DNA from: Actinomycetota bacterium
GTDB lineage: Bacteria; Actinomycetota; Aquicultoria; Subteraquimicrobiales; Subteraquimicrobiaceae
DNA length: 64,000 nucleotides
Assembly: GCA_030018275.1 (NCBI GenBank)
Contig: JASEGB010000007.1
Coordinates: forward strand, 28,784-92,783
Direction of reading: 5' to 3'
Shown here: piece after piece, positions 43,556 through 53,724 of the stretch
Layout of the letters: each line of letters begins with the position of its first letter
Numbering within the stretch: the first letter of the stretch is position 1
Made by a program: the position numbers and the translations under genes
Notes under the pieces: model-generated
Seen by the model: the letters and a program-made list of their open reading frames with translations, nothing else
The model's database searches: none
What the model was told of the DNA's origin: nothing

Positions 43556-45316
43556 TTAAGTGCTGTTCTCCTTTAAAGCCGGAGAACTTTGAATTTTTTC
43601 GCTCTCAACCCTAATCTTGAGAGTACGTATCCTGTTTATGGCTGCTGCTATTTCGTAACCTCTCGGAAGAGCGAACTCACCGGGGTGACCTTTGAAGGTG
43701 GATAAAATATCCAGCCCTTTTTTGCTTATGTCTCGTAGGATTACTTGGATTATCTCTTCCAGCGTGCGCTTATCATCGATGTAATTTTGGCTGATATACA
43801 GAAGAATTTGCGCAATGGCATCGGTTTGATACTGGTCCACCAACTGTTCCACGTAGCTTAAATCTATGCTCTGTCGACCAAAGCGAACGAGATTCTTTCC
43901 CTCCCCTTTCACCTTGATTTTTTTGCCAGCCTTGGGTTGGAAGCTGGTCTTCAAGGGGATGCGAGAGGTTACTTCTCCAAAGGAAGTTCCACCCTCACAG
44001 ATTCGCTGGGCTGCCCAGGTGCGGGCGATCTCTTTAGCTTTTTGGGTTACATCCCTGGGTCTGTACTCATCCATCATGATCACGGTGTCAGCGACATCGA
44101 AGTAGTCCCCTGATCCTCCTATGACGACGATGCTGGAAACCTTCAGGTCTTGGTAAAGGAGTTTTGCCTTGTCGATGAATGGGGTGATGGGTTCCTTCCC
44201 TTTGGCCACGAGCGACTGCATTCTCTCATCGCGAATCATGAAATTGGTTGCGGAGGTATCCTCGTCTATGAGAAGAAGACTGGTCCCAATCTCCAAAGCC
44301 TCCATGATGTTTGCAGCTTGACTGGTACTTCCGCTAGCATCATCGGTACAAAAAGCGGAAGTACTTTTTCCCATGGGAAGATTTTGAATGAAGGAGCTGA
44401 TATTTACCTTTTCAATCCTCCGACCATCCTCGGCTCTGATCTTTACGGCATCACTTCTCGTTATGACCAGTTCTCTTCCGTCGCCTGGGATGTGATTATA
44501 GACCCCCTTTTCCACGGCCTTAAGTAAAGTGGTTTTTCCATGGTAACCACCACCTACGATGAGAGTCACCCCTTCGGGTATTCCCATCCCACTTATCTTC
44601 CCTCGGTGAGGCAAGGAAATGATGACCCTTAGAGAAGTAGGTGAGTGGAATGGTACCGCTTCTCTTATGGACATTGGTTTGTCACTTATCCCCGACTCCC
44701 TTGGAAGAATGGAACCATCGGCCACGAAAGCCACCAGCCTTCGACCAGCAAGCTCCTTTCGCAGGAACTCTTGGTCTTCGTGGAGATCCACTTGGTTCCT
44801 AAGGGCATCTGGATCATATCTCGCGAAAAACAGAGAATCTTCAACCACTTTGGGAAGCTCCCTAAGGAACATTTCAAGAGCCTCCTTTCCAAGGATGGTT
44901 CTTCCTCGAGCGGGAAGTCCGATTGAAAGCCTGGCCTCAATGTACTCGGTGGTAGCTAGCACGGACGTCCTTTTTAGTACCTCCTGTCCACACCTCTGAA
45001 TCTCTATAAGTCCGCTTTTGCCCGTTCCCCTATTTCCCTTAACATGGCGGGAGATTGCTGAGGCTATTCCCCGTGTAATGAAATCTTCAAAGGCCGTTTT
45101 TCTGGCTTCATTTTTAAGATACTCTACTGGAAATTTAGCTAAATCTTGACCTACACGGATCCTTATCTTTGAGGGAGCAGCGAAGGGATCTCCCTGAACG
45201 TGGTCGATGAACAGCTTAAATTTTGGGAAGGAGTAAACCCCCGCAAGTATTCTGTAAGCTTTATAACCCTTTTTATCGATTTGCAATATCTTTTTCTTTA
45301 GATTTTCTTGTGCCAT
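43556..45316 (-). CDS. ABC-class ATPase domain protein (PF09818 type)
   Basis: 586 residues. The Walker A is unusual, VTLIVGGGYHGKTTLLKAV (about residue 250), followed by GDGRELVITR, and a signature-like stretch MGKSTSAFCTDDASGSTSQAANIMEA and Walker B LLIDEDTSATNFMIRD. This set is distinctive of the predicted ABC-class ATPase family (about 570 residues) of unknown function. No transporter partner or membrane segment is present. Confidence 0.88.
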   Translation of the reverse strand: MAQENLKKKILQIDKKGYKAYRILAGVYSFPKFKLFIDHVQGDPFAAPSKIRIRVGQDLAKFPVEYLKNEARKTAFEDFITRGIASAISRHVKGNRGTGKSGLIEIQRCGQEVLKRTSVLATTEYIEARLSIGLPARGRTILGKEALEMFLRELPKVVEDSLFFARYDPDALRNQVDLHEDQEFLRKELAGRRLVAFVADGSILPRESGISDKPMSIREAVPFHSPTSLRVIISLPHRGKISGMGIPEGVTLIVGGGYHGKTTLLKAVEKGVYNHIPGDGRELVITRSDAVKIRAEDGRRIEKVNISSFIQNLPMGKSTSAFCTDDASGSTSQAANIMEALEIGTSLLLIDEDTSATNFMIRDERMQSLVAKGKEPITPFIDKAKLLYQDLKVSSIVVIGGSGDYFDVADTVIMMDEYRPRDVTQKAKEIARTWAAQRICEGGTSFGEVTSRIPLKTSFQPKAGKKIKVKGEGKNLVRFGRQSIDLSYVEQLVDQYQTDAIAQILLYISQNYIDDKRTLEEIIQVILRDISKKGLDILSTFKGHPGEFALPRGYEIAAAINRIRTLKIRVESEKIQSSPALKENST

Positions 45317-45378
45317 CTCATTTCAAAAATTGGAACGATCCCAATGATTAGAGCAAGTCCATCCAGGTATTTTGGGAG

Positions 45379-46557
45379 TTAAATAATTTCTCCAACTAAA
45401 TCATATATCTGTGCCTCTTTGATTTTGACTCTTACAAATTCACCGATTTTGGCTTTGCCCACTGGAATCAAAACCTGACCGTCGACTTCGGGGGCCTGGT
45501 GAGGGGCGCGAGCCTGGCATATCCATGTTCCAAAGATTGAGCCTCAATTAATACATCCATTTCCCCTTCCCACGAGGGATTGATTCTTTTCAATGGTGAT
45601 GGAGTCGATGGGTACCATGAGTTCATGATATCTTTCTCTGGTCATCTCATTTGGTACCTGATTTGGTAACTTAGATGAGGCTGTTCCCTCCTCCGCTGAA
45701 TACTCGAAAACTGCAGCGTAATCAAATTGAGCTTCTTCAACAAAGCTCGCCAGCTCTCTAAAATCTTTTTCCTTCTCCCCCGGAAAGCCAACGATCAATG
45801 AGGTTCTTATGGCAATATTGGCTACGCTGGTCTTAAGCTTCTCAATCAATTTTAGATAATCGGCTTTCGTACCCCAGCGGTTCATGAGCCTCAGGATCTT
45901 TTCGCTGGCGTGCTGAAGGGGGGAGTGGGCGATGAGGTTAATTTCCTTCACCCCATGATCGATGAGGAAGCGAGCTTCATCGAGGAGAGATTCCAGAGCT
46001 CTACTTCTATATCTTCCTCTGATCAAGGGAATGGCGCAGTAAGAGCAGAAATTATTACAGCCGTCGGCTATCTGTAGATATGCATGAGGGTTTTCGGGTG
46101 AAGTTCTCTTTCGCCTTTCGACGTAAAAATCGGGAAGTGGTCTAACGGTCGCATTTCTTTTGCCGCTGAGCATATCCTCGATTATTTTGGGAAGTTCTGG
46201 GTGTGCGGACAGCCCAACGACGGCATCGACCTCTGGAAGCCCTTTTGCTAGCTCATTTGGGTATCTTTGAGCCAGGCATCCAGTCAATATCAATGCTCGG
46301 CAACTACCACTCTTCTTATATTTGACGGCTTCAAGGGTGGTGTCTATTGACTCTTGCTTGGCTGGTTCGATAAAACCGCAGGTATTAATGATGACAACGT
46401 CCGCGTTATTTAGATTGGAGGCGAATTCATACCCCTTTTGTTGCAAGGAGCCCTTTATGAAATCGGTTTCCACTTCATTTTTGGGGCAACCGAGAGTGAT
46501 TATAGCTATAAGGGGATTATGATCAATCAAGGAGGTCAACCTTCCCGTGGTGGTCAT
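45379..46557 (-). pseudogene. rimO: Ribosomal protein uS12 methylthiotransferase RimO, damaged
   Basis: The N-terminal UPF0004 domain (ITLGCPKNEVETD, NTCGFI, GCLAQRYP) and radical-SAM cluster (CNNFCSYCAIP) are normal. At residue about 210 (near 45920) EINLIA joins directly to PLQHASEKIL, so about 60 residues of the radical-SAM barrel present in other RimO proteins are missing, in frame. The reading frame then ends early at 45544. Downstream, the TRAM domain is readable if one base is removed near 45565 and one is added near 45510, up to a TAA at 45379-45381. Three lesions in one gene suggest either real decay or local sequence or assembly error. RimO thiomethylates Asp88 of ribosomal protein S12. 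Confidence 0.8.
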
Positions 46558-47297
46558 TCGTGAACTGTGAAGATCCTCTCTGCTATGCCGGGACTCTGTC
46601 CCAAAGGTCCAATTGGCACGCCATTTTTCTCAATTTCCACTCCACTGGCGTTGCCGGCTCGAACGAAGATCGAATCTTTGCCCTTCCACTCCATAACCTG
46701 ACCTTTTTTGAGTGTTCCCTCATGAACTTTCACTCCGTCAACGACGATCCTAAGCCAGCAACCCTTCTCATCCGTGACCCTTACCTTGATGGCGAGTTCC
46801 TTTGGAGGTTGAGGAGAAGGAGACACAGGGGTTGTAACTCTGCTCTTCTTTGATTTGGCCGTTTCTTCCTCATTTTTCACCTCAACCGTGGGTGGGATCT
46901 TTTCTCTACGAGGTAAAGGCTTTCTTTTAAGACTACTCCAACCGAAAAAACCTATGGTCAGTAAAAATACTAATACCAAAGTAGTAGCAAAGGCAATCCT
47001 TTTAGAATGTCTGGTCGGAGGGGGGATGATGGGTGTAGTCTTTGCCTCATATTTTGGCGGTGGTTCCTCATATTCTCGCTTATATTGTTCGATTAAGGGG
47101 ATGGGGTCGAGTCCCAGACAGGTGGCATAACTCCGAATGAACCCTTTTGCGTATACATCCCCTGGCAGCACATCAAACTTGTTGTTCTCAATGGCCTCCA
47201 GATACTTGCTCCTAATTTTTGTTGCCCTTTCCATATCCTTGATGGTTTTGCCCTGATTCCTGCGGGCTTCAGAGATTACCTCACCGATAGAGCCCAC
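46554..47297 (-). CDS. RodZ-like helix-turn-helix membrane protein
   Basis: 247 residues from GTG 47297 (AAAGGGTGG upstream); the frame extends earlier but without a site. An N-terminal helix-turn-helix (IGEVISEARRNQGKTIKDMERATKIRSKYLEAIENN, about 4-75), one membrane segment (AFATTLVLVFLLTIGFFGW, about 120-140), a Pro/Ser/Thr-rich linker and a DUF4115-like beta domain at the end are the RodZ layout. RodZ links MreB to the wall-synthesis machinery. Its stop overlaps the rimO start by 4 bases. Confidence 0.85.
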   Translation of the reverse strand: MGSIGEVISEARRNQGKTIKDMERATKIRSKYLEAIENNKFDVLPGDVYAKGFIRSYATCLGLDPIPLIEQYKREYEEPPPKYEAKTTPIIPPPTRHSKRIAFATTLVLVFLLTIGFFGWSSLKRKPLPRREKIPPTVEVKNEEETAKSKKSRVTTPVSPSPQPPKELAIKVRVTDEKGCWLRIVVDGVKVHEGTLKKGQVMEWKGKDSIFVRAGNASGVEIEKNGVPIGPLGQSPGIAERIFTVHE

Positions 47298-47486
47298 GGC
47301 TTCCACCCTTTCTGACCAATAACATTTCAACTTTAAATTATCACAAAGAAATTTCCCTTGGAAGGTTAGAGAGAAAATAGTTAAAAATGCTCGTTGCTGT
47401 TTGCCAGTTTGCTAGAATCAATTAGCAAACCAACTAACAAACCAGCAAACCAAAGGGTTGAAACTGGTTGAGCGACGAGAGTCGAG

Positions 47487-49613
47487 TTATTGCTCTCTTG
47501 CTCTCTTAATCCGCTCGAGTTCTTCAAGGGTTATGAGCACCGCTCTCGGTTTGCTACCTTCATAACCTCCTACAATGCCTCTTTCCTCGAGCATATCTAT
47601 TAATCGAGCGGCTCGGGCATAACCCACACGAAGGCGCCTTTGGAGCATGGATATGGAAGCTTGACCAGTGGTCACAACGAGCTCCATGGCTTGATCAAGG
47701 AGTTCGTCTTCGTAATCATATCCCAACTTCGATCGGTGCTCCTCCAGTATTTCTGTTTTATATTCTGGCTTCGCTTGTTTTTTAATAAACTTGGTAATCA
47801 TTTCGATCTCCGGCTCGGTTACGAAGGATCCTTGGATTCGCCTGGGCTTGCTTCCCGCGGTGATGAAAAGCATATCTCCCTTGCCCACGAGTTTCTCCGC
47901 TCCTCCCATATCCAAGATCACCCGGGAGTCCGTCTGGGAGGATACAGCGAAGGCGATCCGCGATGTGATATTAGCCTTTATGAGACCGGTGATTATATCT
48001 ACCGATGGCCGTTGGGTTGCAATCACCAGGTGAATTCCCACGGCTCTGGCAAGCTGAGCGATGCGGCAGATGGCATCCTCTACCTCTCCGGGAGAGACCA
48101 TCATCAAATCGGCCAGTTCGTCGATGACGATCACTATATAGGGCATTGGCTCCTTATCCGTATCCTTAACTCTCACGTTGTAACCGTCGATGTTCCTCGC
48201 CCCTACTTCAGCTAGAGTTTTGAACCTTTCCTCCATCTCCTCCACAGCCCAGGTTAAAACAGATGCCGCTTGTTTGGGGTGAGTGACCACGGGGGTTATG
48301 AGGTGAGGTATGTCCCTAAACGATGCGAGTTCAATACGTTTTGGGTCTATGAGTATCATCTTAACCTCAACGGGTCGAGTTCGCATGATGAGGGAGGTGA
48401 GGAGGCTATTTATGCAAACACTTTTGCCCGACCCAGTGGCTCCCGCGACGAGTAAGTGGGGCATTTCACCGAGGTTTGCCAATACGGGTTGCCCTGCGAT
48501 ATCTTTACCTACCCCTATGGTGAGTAACCCCTTTACCTCTCTGGCTTCGGGAGTGGAGAGAACATCGCCCAGGGTTACTAACTCGCGATATTGATTGGGT
48601 ACCTCGATACCGATGGCTGATTTTCCAGGAATTGGAGCTAAAATTCTCACGTCGGCCGTGGCTAAAGCCAATGCGATGTCATCGGCCAAGCTTAACACGC
48701 GGTTAACTTTCACTCCGGTTGCGAGCTGAATCTCAAATCTGGTGACCGTGGGACCCTTGATAACTTTACTCACCGTGGCATCAACATCGAAATTCTGCAA
48801 AGTCCTTTCCAAGATGCGGATACTCTCCTTTATGTTCTTTTTCGAGAGAAGACCTCTGGTTGGAGGAGTTCGCTTGAGAAAGGATGGTGGTGGAAGTTGA
48901 TAGATTTCGGATGAAATGTATCGTTTTTCCAACTTCTTTGCCAATTGGGTAGTTTCTTTCATGAAGGCATCCTGACTGATTACGATGGGTGTTTCCAACT
49001 CTGGCTTACCTATAGTTTTGGGTTCCTCCTTTAACTCCGGCTCTGGGTATACCGTTATTTGTTCTCGTTCCGGGTGAGCTTTCCTTAGTGCTTTTTTAAA
49101 CGTGAATAACACGAATTTTGAACCTTCGGCGGTTCTTGAAAATAAATCGGATATGGAGATACCCGTGCAGAAGACCGTTCCGATGATCAGGAGAGCGGAG
49201 AGCAGAATATAGGCATTTATTGTCCCTAAAAGGGTTCTTAGAACATAGGAAAGACAGGCACCCGTGAATCCCCCATGGGAAAACAGAAATTTTGGTTCGA
49301 ATTCCTTTAGAGCCGGTGTACTTAAGTGTACAATGGAGACGATGCTTACAAAGCAAAGCGCGAGACCCAACCCAACCCATTCCAAATTAATCCTGGGTCT
49401 ATGCAAAAGGAAGAGTACGCCCCATATGGCCAGAAATATTGGGATAAGGAACCTTCCCGATCCAACAAGATATTTCAGAGAAATAACCACGTAGTGACCT
49501 ATAATCCCCGTGGCCGATGTTAAGATGCAAACCATGAGAAGAATGGCGAAAGCGATCAATGAAATCCCATAGATTTCTTCAAGGTGCTTTTTCGAGATTT
49601 CCTTGTTTCTCAT
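47487..49613 (-). CDS. ftsK: DNA translocase FtsK/SpoIIIE
   Basis: 708 residues from ATG 49613 (AAAGGGGAAG upstream). Four N-terminal membrane segments (about 15-155), a short linker, the alpha/beta motor with Walker A VAGATGSGKSVC (about 390-401) and Walker B YIVIVIDELADLMM, and the C-terminal gamma winged helix (TTGQASISMLQRRLRVGYARAARLIDML) that reads KOPS/SRS sequences. Pumps chromosome ends through the septum. Full length and intact. Confidence 0.96.
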   Translation of the reverse strand: MRNKEISKKHLEEIYGISLIAFAILLMVCILTSATGIIGHYVVISLKYLVGSGRFLIPIFLAIWGVLFLLHRPRINLEWVGLGLALCFVSIVSIVHLSTPALKEFEPKFLFSHGGFTGACLSYVLRTLLGTINAYILLSALLIIGTVFCTGISISDLFSRTAEGSKFVLFTFKKALRKAHPEREQITVYPEPELKEEPKTIGKPELETPIVISQDAFMKETTQLAKKLEKRYISSEIYQLPPPSFLKRTPPTRGLLSKKNIKESIRILERTLQNFDVDATVSKVIKGPTVTRFEIQLATGVKVNRVLSLADDIALALATADVRILAPIPGKSAIGIEVPNQYRELVTLGDVLSTPEAREVKGLLTIGVGKDIAGQPVLANLGEMPHLLVAGATGSGKSVCINSLLTSLIMRTRPVEVKMILIDPKRIELASFRDIPHLITPVVTHPKQAASVLTWAVEEMEERFKTLAEVGARNIDGYNVRVKDTDKEPMPYIVIVIDELADLMMVSPGEVEDAICRIAQLARAVGIHLVIATQRPSVDIITGLIKANITSRIAFAVSSQTDSRVILDMGGAEKLVGKGDMLFITAGSKPRRIQGSFVTEPEIEMITKFIKKQAKPEYKTEILEEHRSKLGYDYEDELLDQAMELVVTTGQASISMLQRRLRVGYARAARLIDMLEERGIVGGYEGSKPRAVLITLEELERIKRAREQ

Positions 49614-49677
49614 TTTTTCTTCCCCTTTGACCAAGCAAATTTATAATTTTTATTGTGGCCCGATAAAACCCTTGCAT

Positions 49678-50505
49678 TTATGATCGCACATGCGAAAGAA
49701 AATAGAGGATAATGGCGATTATTCCCATGATCCAACAGTACCAGGCAAATATTCCAAATCTTCGTTCCTCCAAGGTTTTGAGGACGATCCTTATGGCTAT
49801 ATATCCCGAAATTGCCGCCGTCAAACTTCCTAGAAGCATCACCGGTAATTGTGAAGGGACGACCTGAGTGGCTTTAACTAGGTAGAAGATGCTCACCGCT
49901 ACCACGGCGGGGATGGAAAGCAAGAAGGAAAACCTCGCCGCCAATTTTCTATTTAAACCGCACCTCAAGCCCGTGACGATGGTTGTACCAGAACGAGATA
50001 TACCGGGGATTATTGCGATTCCCTGGGCAAATCCCACCCATAGGGCATCGAGCACCTTCATCTCCGGAAGCCCTCGATTTTCCCCTCTGAATCGTTCTCC
50101 CAACCACAGGATACATCCGGTGACGATGAGCATGCCTGAAACCACTAAGATCGATTTGAATAGGGACTCAAGAATGGGTCTAAAGGCAAATCCAATGATC
50201 GCTGTGGGGATCGTGCCTACAATGATCAATACTCCAAATCGAGCATGGGGATCTTCCCAGGGATTATCCATCCCTTGCTTTGAGAAGATGTTAAAATAGG
50301 CTTTAAACATTTTAACTATGTCTTCCCAGAATGCAACCATGATTGCGATCAAAGTCCCCATGTGTAGCAGAGCTTCTAGAAAAGCTCCTGGTTGGTCAAC
50401 TCCTAGATAATGTTCCATCAAAACTAGGTGACCAGAGCTACTAATGGGTAGGAATTCGGTCAATCCCTGGACAATTCCTAGAATTATTATCTGAATTGGT
50501 TTCAT
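49678..50505 (-). CDS. uppP: Undecaprenyl-diphosphatase
   Basis: 275 residues from ATG 50505; TTG 50523 is an alternative. Multi-pass membrane protein with the BacA/UppP motifs QGLTEFLPISSSGHLVL near the N-terminus and IIPGISRSGTTI in the middle. It recycles the undecaprenyl carrier for cell-wall synthesis and can confer bacitracin tolerance. It follows dapA by about 40 bases on the same strand. Confidence 0.95.
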   Translation of the reverse strand: MKPIQIIILGIVQGLTEFLPISSSGHLVLMEHYLGVDQPGAFLEALLHMGTLIAIMVAFWEDIVKMFKAYFNIFSKQGMDNPWEDPHARFGVLIIVGTIPTAIIGFAFRPILESLFKSILVVSGMLIVTGCILWLGERFRGENRGLPEMKVLDALWVGFAQGIAIIPGISRSGTTIVTGLRCGLNRKLAARFSFLLSIPAVVAVSIFYLVKATQVVPSQLPVMLLGSLTAAISGYIAIRIVLKTLEERRFGIFAWYCWIMGIIAIILYFLSHVRS

Positions 50506-50543
50506 TTGAATGATCTTTCTCAAAAATATGGAATATGAGCACT

Positions 50544-51422
50544 TTACACGACTTTTGCATCTCTCATGATCTTTTTCAGTTTTGAAATCTGCTCCCGATT
50601 GGCCTCAATGAGCGGTGGCCTTGGTGCGCCTACATCAATACCCTTAAGTTTAACTGCAGCCTTAACCATAATGGGATTGGTCGTCATGAACAGGGCTTTA
50701 AACAGGGGCAATAAACGCAGATGAAGCTCAAGGGCCTCTTGAGTATTGCCTTGTTTATAAGCCTTTATCATTTGTTGAATTTCCCTACCCGCGATGTGAG
50801 AAGCGACACTGATGACGCCTACTCCCCCCAGGGCGATTATGGGAAGGGTGAGACCATCGTCTCCACTGTAAACGAGGAAGTCATCAGGGGTTTCGCTCAC
50901 GATCTTGGCTATTTGTGCCAAGTTCCCACCGGCCTCCTTTATTCCCAGGATATTATGGACTTTGGACAGAGCAATCGTCGTTGAAGCTTCCAGATTCTGA
51001 GCTGTGCGTGAGGGTACATTGTACAAGATAATGGGGAGCGAGGTACTTTCGGCAATCGTTTTAAAATGGTTATAAAGGCCTTCTTGGGGTGGTTTATTGT
51101 AATAGGGTGTCACCAGCATAGAACCATCCACACCCACTTTTTCGGCGCGCTTAGTCAGTTCTATGCTTTCCGCGGTACAGTAGCTGCCAGTACCGGCGAT
51201 GACCGTGCCCTTATTGCCAATGGCTTCTTTTACTACCTTGAAGAGTTGAACCTTTTCGTCTGCGGTTAGTGTGGGAGATTCACCCGTGGTGCCGGAGATC
51301 ACGAGACCATCGGAGCCATTCTCTATGAGATAAGTAGCTAATTCCTGAGCTCGATCATAATCCAAAGTTAGGTCTCCTTTAAATGGAGTCACCATCGCCG
51401 TTAGAACCGATCCAAATTCCAT
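50544..51422 (-). CDS. dapA: 4-hydroxy-tetrahydrodipicolinate synthase
   Basis: 292 residues from ATG 51422 with GGGGGTAGG upstream. Schiff-base Lys in LGIKEAGG, the GTTGES loop and YYNKPPQEGLYNHF are standard DapA. The frame is open to 51626, but that upstream part looks like non-coding leader. First step of the diaminopimelate branch. dapB is just upstream on the same strand. Confidence 0.96.
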   Translation of the reverse strand: MEFGSVLTAMVTPFKGDLTLDYDRAQELATYLIENGSDGLVISGTTGESPTLTADEKVQLFKVVKEAIGNKGTVIAGTGSYCTAESIELTKRAEKVGVDGSMLVTPYYNKPPQEGLYNHFKTIAESTSLPIILYNVPSRTAQNLEASTTIALSKVHNILGIKEAGGNLAQIAKIVSETPDDFLVYSGDDGLTLPIIALGGVGVISVASHIAGREIQQMIKAYKQGNTQEALELHLRLLPLFKALFMTTNPIMVKAAVKLKGIDVGAPRPPLIEANREQISKLKKIMRDAKVV

Positions 51423-51486
51423 TATCCTACCCCCTATTAAGCTGTAAGTGTAATGTTCACACACATTGGTAAGACTTATATTGTTT

Positions 51487-51531
51487 GGGGCATCCTTCCG
51501 AGTGCTAGCTGCTGCCCCAACAAGTCGGGGC
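51487..51531 (-). promoter_or_regulatory. Two mutually exclusive hairpins in the dapA leader
   Basis: On the - strand, GCCCC (51531-51527) can pair with GGGGC (51518-51514), or the same GGGGCA (51518-51513) with TGCCCC (51492-51487). The segment lies about 65-110 bases before the dapA start in a 213-base dapB-dapA gap. No T tract follows and no lysine-riboswitch core was seen, so any control would be of another type. Confidence 0.35.
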
Positions 51532-51635
51532 TTAACGGTTCTCTTAAGATGCACTCTCCAGGATAACCCCAAATTACTAATAAAATTCTCAAGAGAGTGT
51601 AAACAATGCCTAAAATCTTCAACCATGAACCAGTC

Positions 51636-52433
51636 TTATATCTCAAGTAGTTTATCCAAGCCGTAGGTTAGTCCCCTTCTCTTCTGCACCTCTCTGATGG
51701 CCATTAAAACGCCGGGCATGAAGGATGATCGGTCAATGGAGTCGTGTTTGATGGAAAGTATCTGACCGGTGGAGCCAAAGATCACCTGTTGATGTGCCAC
51801 CAGACCCGGCAATCGAACGCTATGGATTCGGATGCCTTTAGCCTCTCCTCCTCGAACTCCTTTTATCTTTTCCGTCTCCTTGGGATTTCGAGAGGCTTCT
51901 CCAACTTTGGCTTGGGATATGATCTCTGCGGTTTTCAAAGCTGTCCCGGATGGGGCATCTGCCTTTTGGTTGTGGTGGAGTTCGATGATCTCAACGTCGG
52001 GAAAATATTTGCAGGCAATCTCAGAAAATTTCATCATGAGAACCGCGCCAGTGGCGAAATTGGGAGCTATTATTGCATTTGTTTTGCCATCTTTGACGAG
52101 AGATTCGACTTCGGTGAGGTCCCTTTCGGTCAATCCGGTGGTTCCCACCACCACATGTACATTAGATTTTAGAGCCGAACGGATGTTATTCATAACCGCA
52201 GCTGGATGGGTGAAATCCACCATCACATCTGGGGAAGTTTCCTTGAATACCCTTTCAAGATCATTGTCTATGGCGATACCCGTATCCGCCAATCCAAGAA
52301 GTTTTCCCACATCGCATCCCACATGGACAATGTCCACGGCACCAACCAGGGTCATATCCTTCTGCTGAAGAACTGTTTTGCAGACTTCTCGACCCATTTT
52401 TCCGGCTGCACCAGTTACAACTATCTTGATCAT
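51636..52433 (-). CDS. dapB: 4-hydroxy-tetrahydrodipicolinate reductase
   Basis: 265 residues from ATG 52433 (AAAGGGGAGG upstream). N-terminal Rossmann GAAGKMGREV, VGTTGLTE, and the substrate-site block ELHHNQKADAPSGTALKT are all present. Second step of diaminopimelate synthesis. It follows the M16 peptidase gene directly, an order common in Gram-positive bacteria (pnp - M16 - dapB - dapA). Confidence 0.96.
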   Translation of the reverse strand: MIKIVVTGAAGKMGREVCKTVLQQKDMTLVGAVDIVHVGCDVGKLLGLADTGIAIDNDLERVFKETSPDVMVDFTHPAAVMNNIRSALKSNVHVVVGTTGLTERDLTEVESLVKDGKTNAIIAPNFATGAVLMMKFSEIACKYFPDVEIIELHHNQKADAPSGTALKTAEIISQAKVGEASRNPKETEKIKGVRGGEAKGIRIHSVRLPGLVAHQQVIFGSTGQILSIKHDSIDRSSFMPGVLMAIREVQKRRGLTYGLDKLLEI

Positions 52434-52454
52434 CTTTTCCTCCCCTTTGAGCAC

Positions 52455-53708
52455 TTAAGCAACCAGATTTGCTGCAGTCTTCACCTCAGCCGGTCCAATG
52501 ATCGTTAACGTCATTTTCTCGGGAGCCAATAAAATCTTTGCCAACCTGTGGATATCTCCCAAGGTCAATTTGTCAATTCTTTCCACCAACTCATCGAGGG
52601 ATAAAATCTCTCGGTGCACGAGTTCCGATTTTCCCAGACGGGTCATTCGATTGCTCGTGCTTTCCATGCTTAAAACCAATTGACCCTTGAGGAATTCCTT
52701 CGCTCGGTGCAATTCTTCCCTGGATATTCCTTTTTCAGCAATGGATTTTATTTCCTTTTGGATTAATTTAATTACTTCTTCAACCTTAGAAGGCCTTGTT
52801 CCTGCATAGATTGCAATCAAACCGGTTTCTGAAAAGAGTGAGTGGTAAGAGTAGATAGAATATACCAATCCTCTTTTCTCCCTGATCTCCTGAAATAAAC
52901 GGGAGCTCATTCCTCCACCAAGGATATTATCGAGGATGCTTAAGGCGAATCTTCTCTCGTCTCTGGCGTGCAGGGCTTGAGTGCCGTAGCAAATGTGGGC
53001 TTGCTCCGTTCGCTTTTGGCAGATAAAAACTTTAGGCTCTACTTTAGGCTTAAATTCTTTCCGAACGAATCTCCCTTCCTCCCTTGGAGCAAAATGCTTC
53101 TCAATCAAATCCACAATTTGCTGGTGATCGAGATGCCCCGCCGCGGCTATCACGATATTTTTGGGGGCGTATCCTTGCGAGAAGAAACTCAAAATACCTT
53201 CGCGGTTGAAGTTCTTAACGGTGTTGACGTAACCCAGGGTACTCTTACCCAGGGGGTGATCTCCCAGGAGAGTGGAGGCAAAAAGGTCATGAATTTTTTC
53301 ATCCGGTGTGTCCTCGTGAAGATTTATCTCTTCTATAACAACTTCTTTTTCCGCGGAAATATCCTCTTCTTTGAAGAGAGGGTTTTGTAGCATGTCTGAG
53401 AGAATTTCCACCCCTACGGGTATGTGTTCATCGAGTAAGCGGGTATAAAAGCAGGTATATTCTTTGGTAGCGAATGCATTTATTTCCCCGCCCAAAGTAT
53501 CGATGGTCTCGGATATCTCTTTAGCCGATCGATTTTTAGTCCCTTTAAATAAAAGATGCTCGATGAAATGGGACATACCACTTAGTCCCTCGATTTCATC
53601 ACGAGCACCTACTCCAACCCAGAAACCCAGTGCCACGGATCTAACGTGAGGAATAGATTCGGTCACAACTTTTATCCCCGATTCAAGAGAGGTTTTACTA
53701 AAAAACAT
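52455..53708 (-). CDS. M16 family zinc metallopeptidase
   Basis: 417 residues. The inverted zinc motif H-x-x-E-H occurs in SHFIEHLLFKGT (about 46-57), with the downstream Glu in the EKEVVIEEINLHEDTP region; the C-terminal half contains the non-catalytic M16 repeat with RLFQEIREKRGLVYS. Like YmxG of Bacillus it lies after pnp. Substrate is unknown; probably peptide processing. Confidence 0.92.
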   Translation of the reverse strand: MFFSKTSLESGIKVVTESIPHVRSVALGFWVGVGARDEIEGLSGMSHFIEHLLFKGTKNRSAKEISETIDTLGGEINAFATKEYTCFYTRLLDEHIPVGVEILSDMLQNPLFKEEDISAEKEVVIEEINLHEDTPDEKIHDLFASTLLGDHPLGKSTLGYVNTVKNFNREGILSFFSQGYAPKNIVIAAAGHLDHQQIVDLIEKHFAPREEGRFVRKEFKPKVEPKVFICQKRTEQAHICYGTQALHARDERRFALSILDNILGGGMSSRLFQEIREKRGLVYSIYSYHSLFSETGLIAIYAGTRPSKVEEVIKLIQKEIKSIAEKGISREELHRAKEFLKGQLVLSMESTSNRMTRLGKSELVHREILSLDELVERIDKLTLGDIHRLAKILLAPEKMTLTIIGPAEVKTAANLVA

Positions 53709-53724
53709 GGGAGACTCCTTGGAC

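Noticed and set aside
51080..51092. Further copy of the CTTCTTGGGG block of RNAs A and B inside dapA
   Set aside because: It lies in conserved codons of dapA, has no partner arm nearby and no promoter; a chance match.
51423..51626. N-terminal extension of dapA open for 68 codons
   Set aside because: Sequence is not like DapA, lies upstream of a clear ribosome-binding site and start, and overlaps the structured leader; open by chance.
51423..51635. Lysine riboswitch upstream of dapA
   Set aside because: None of the conserved lysine-riboswitch core blocks could be found in the 213-base gap.
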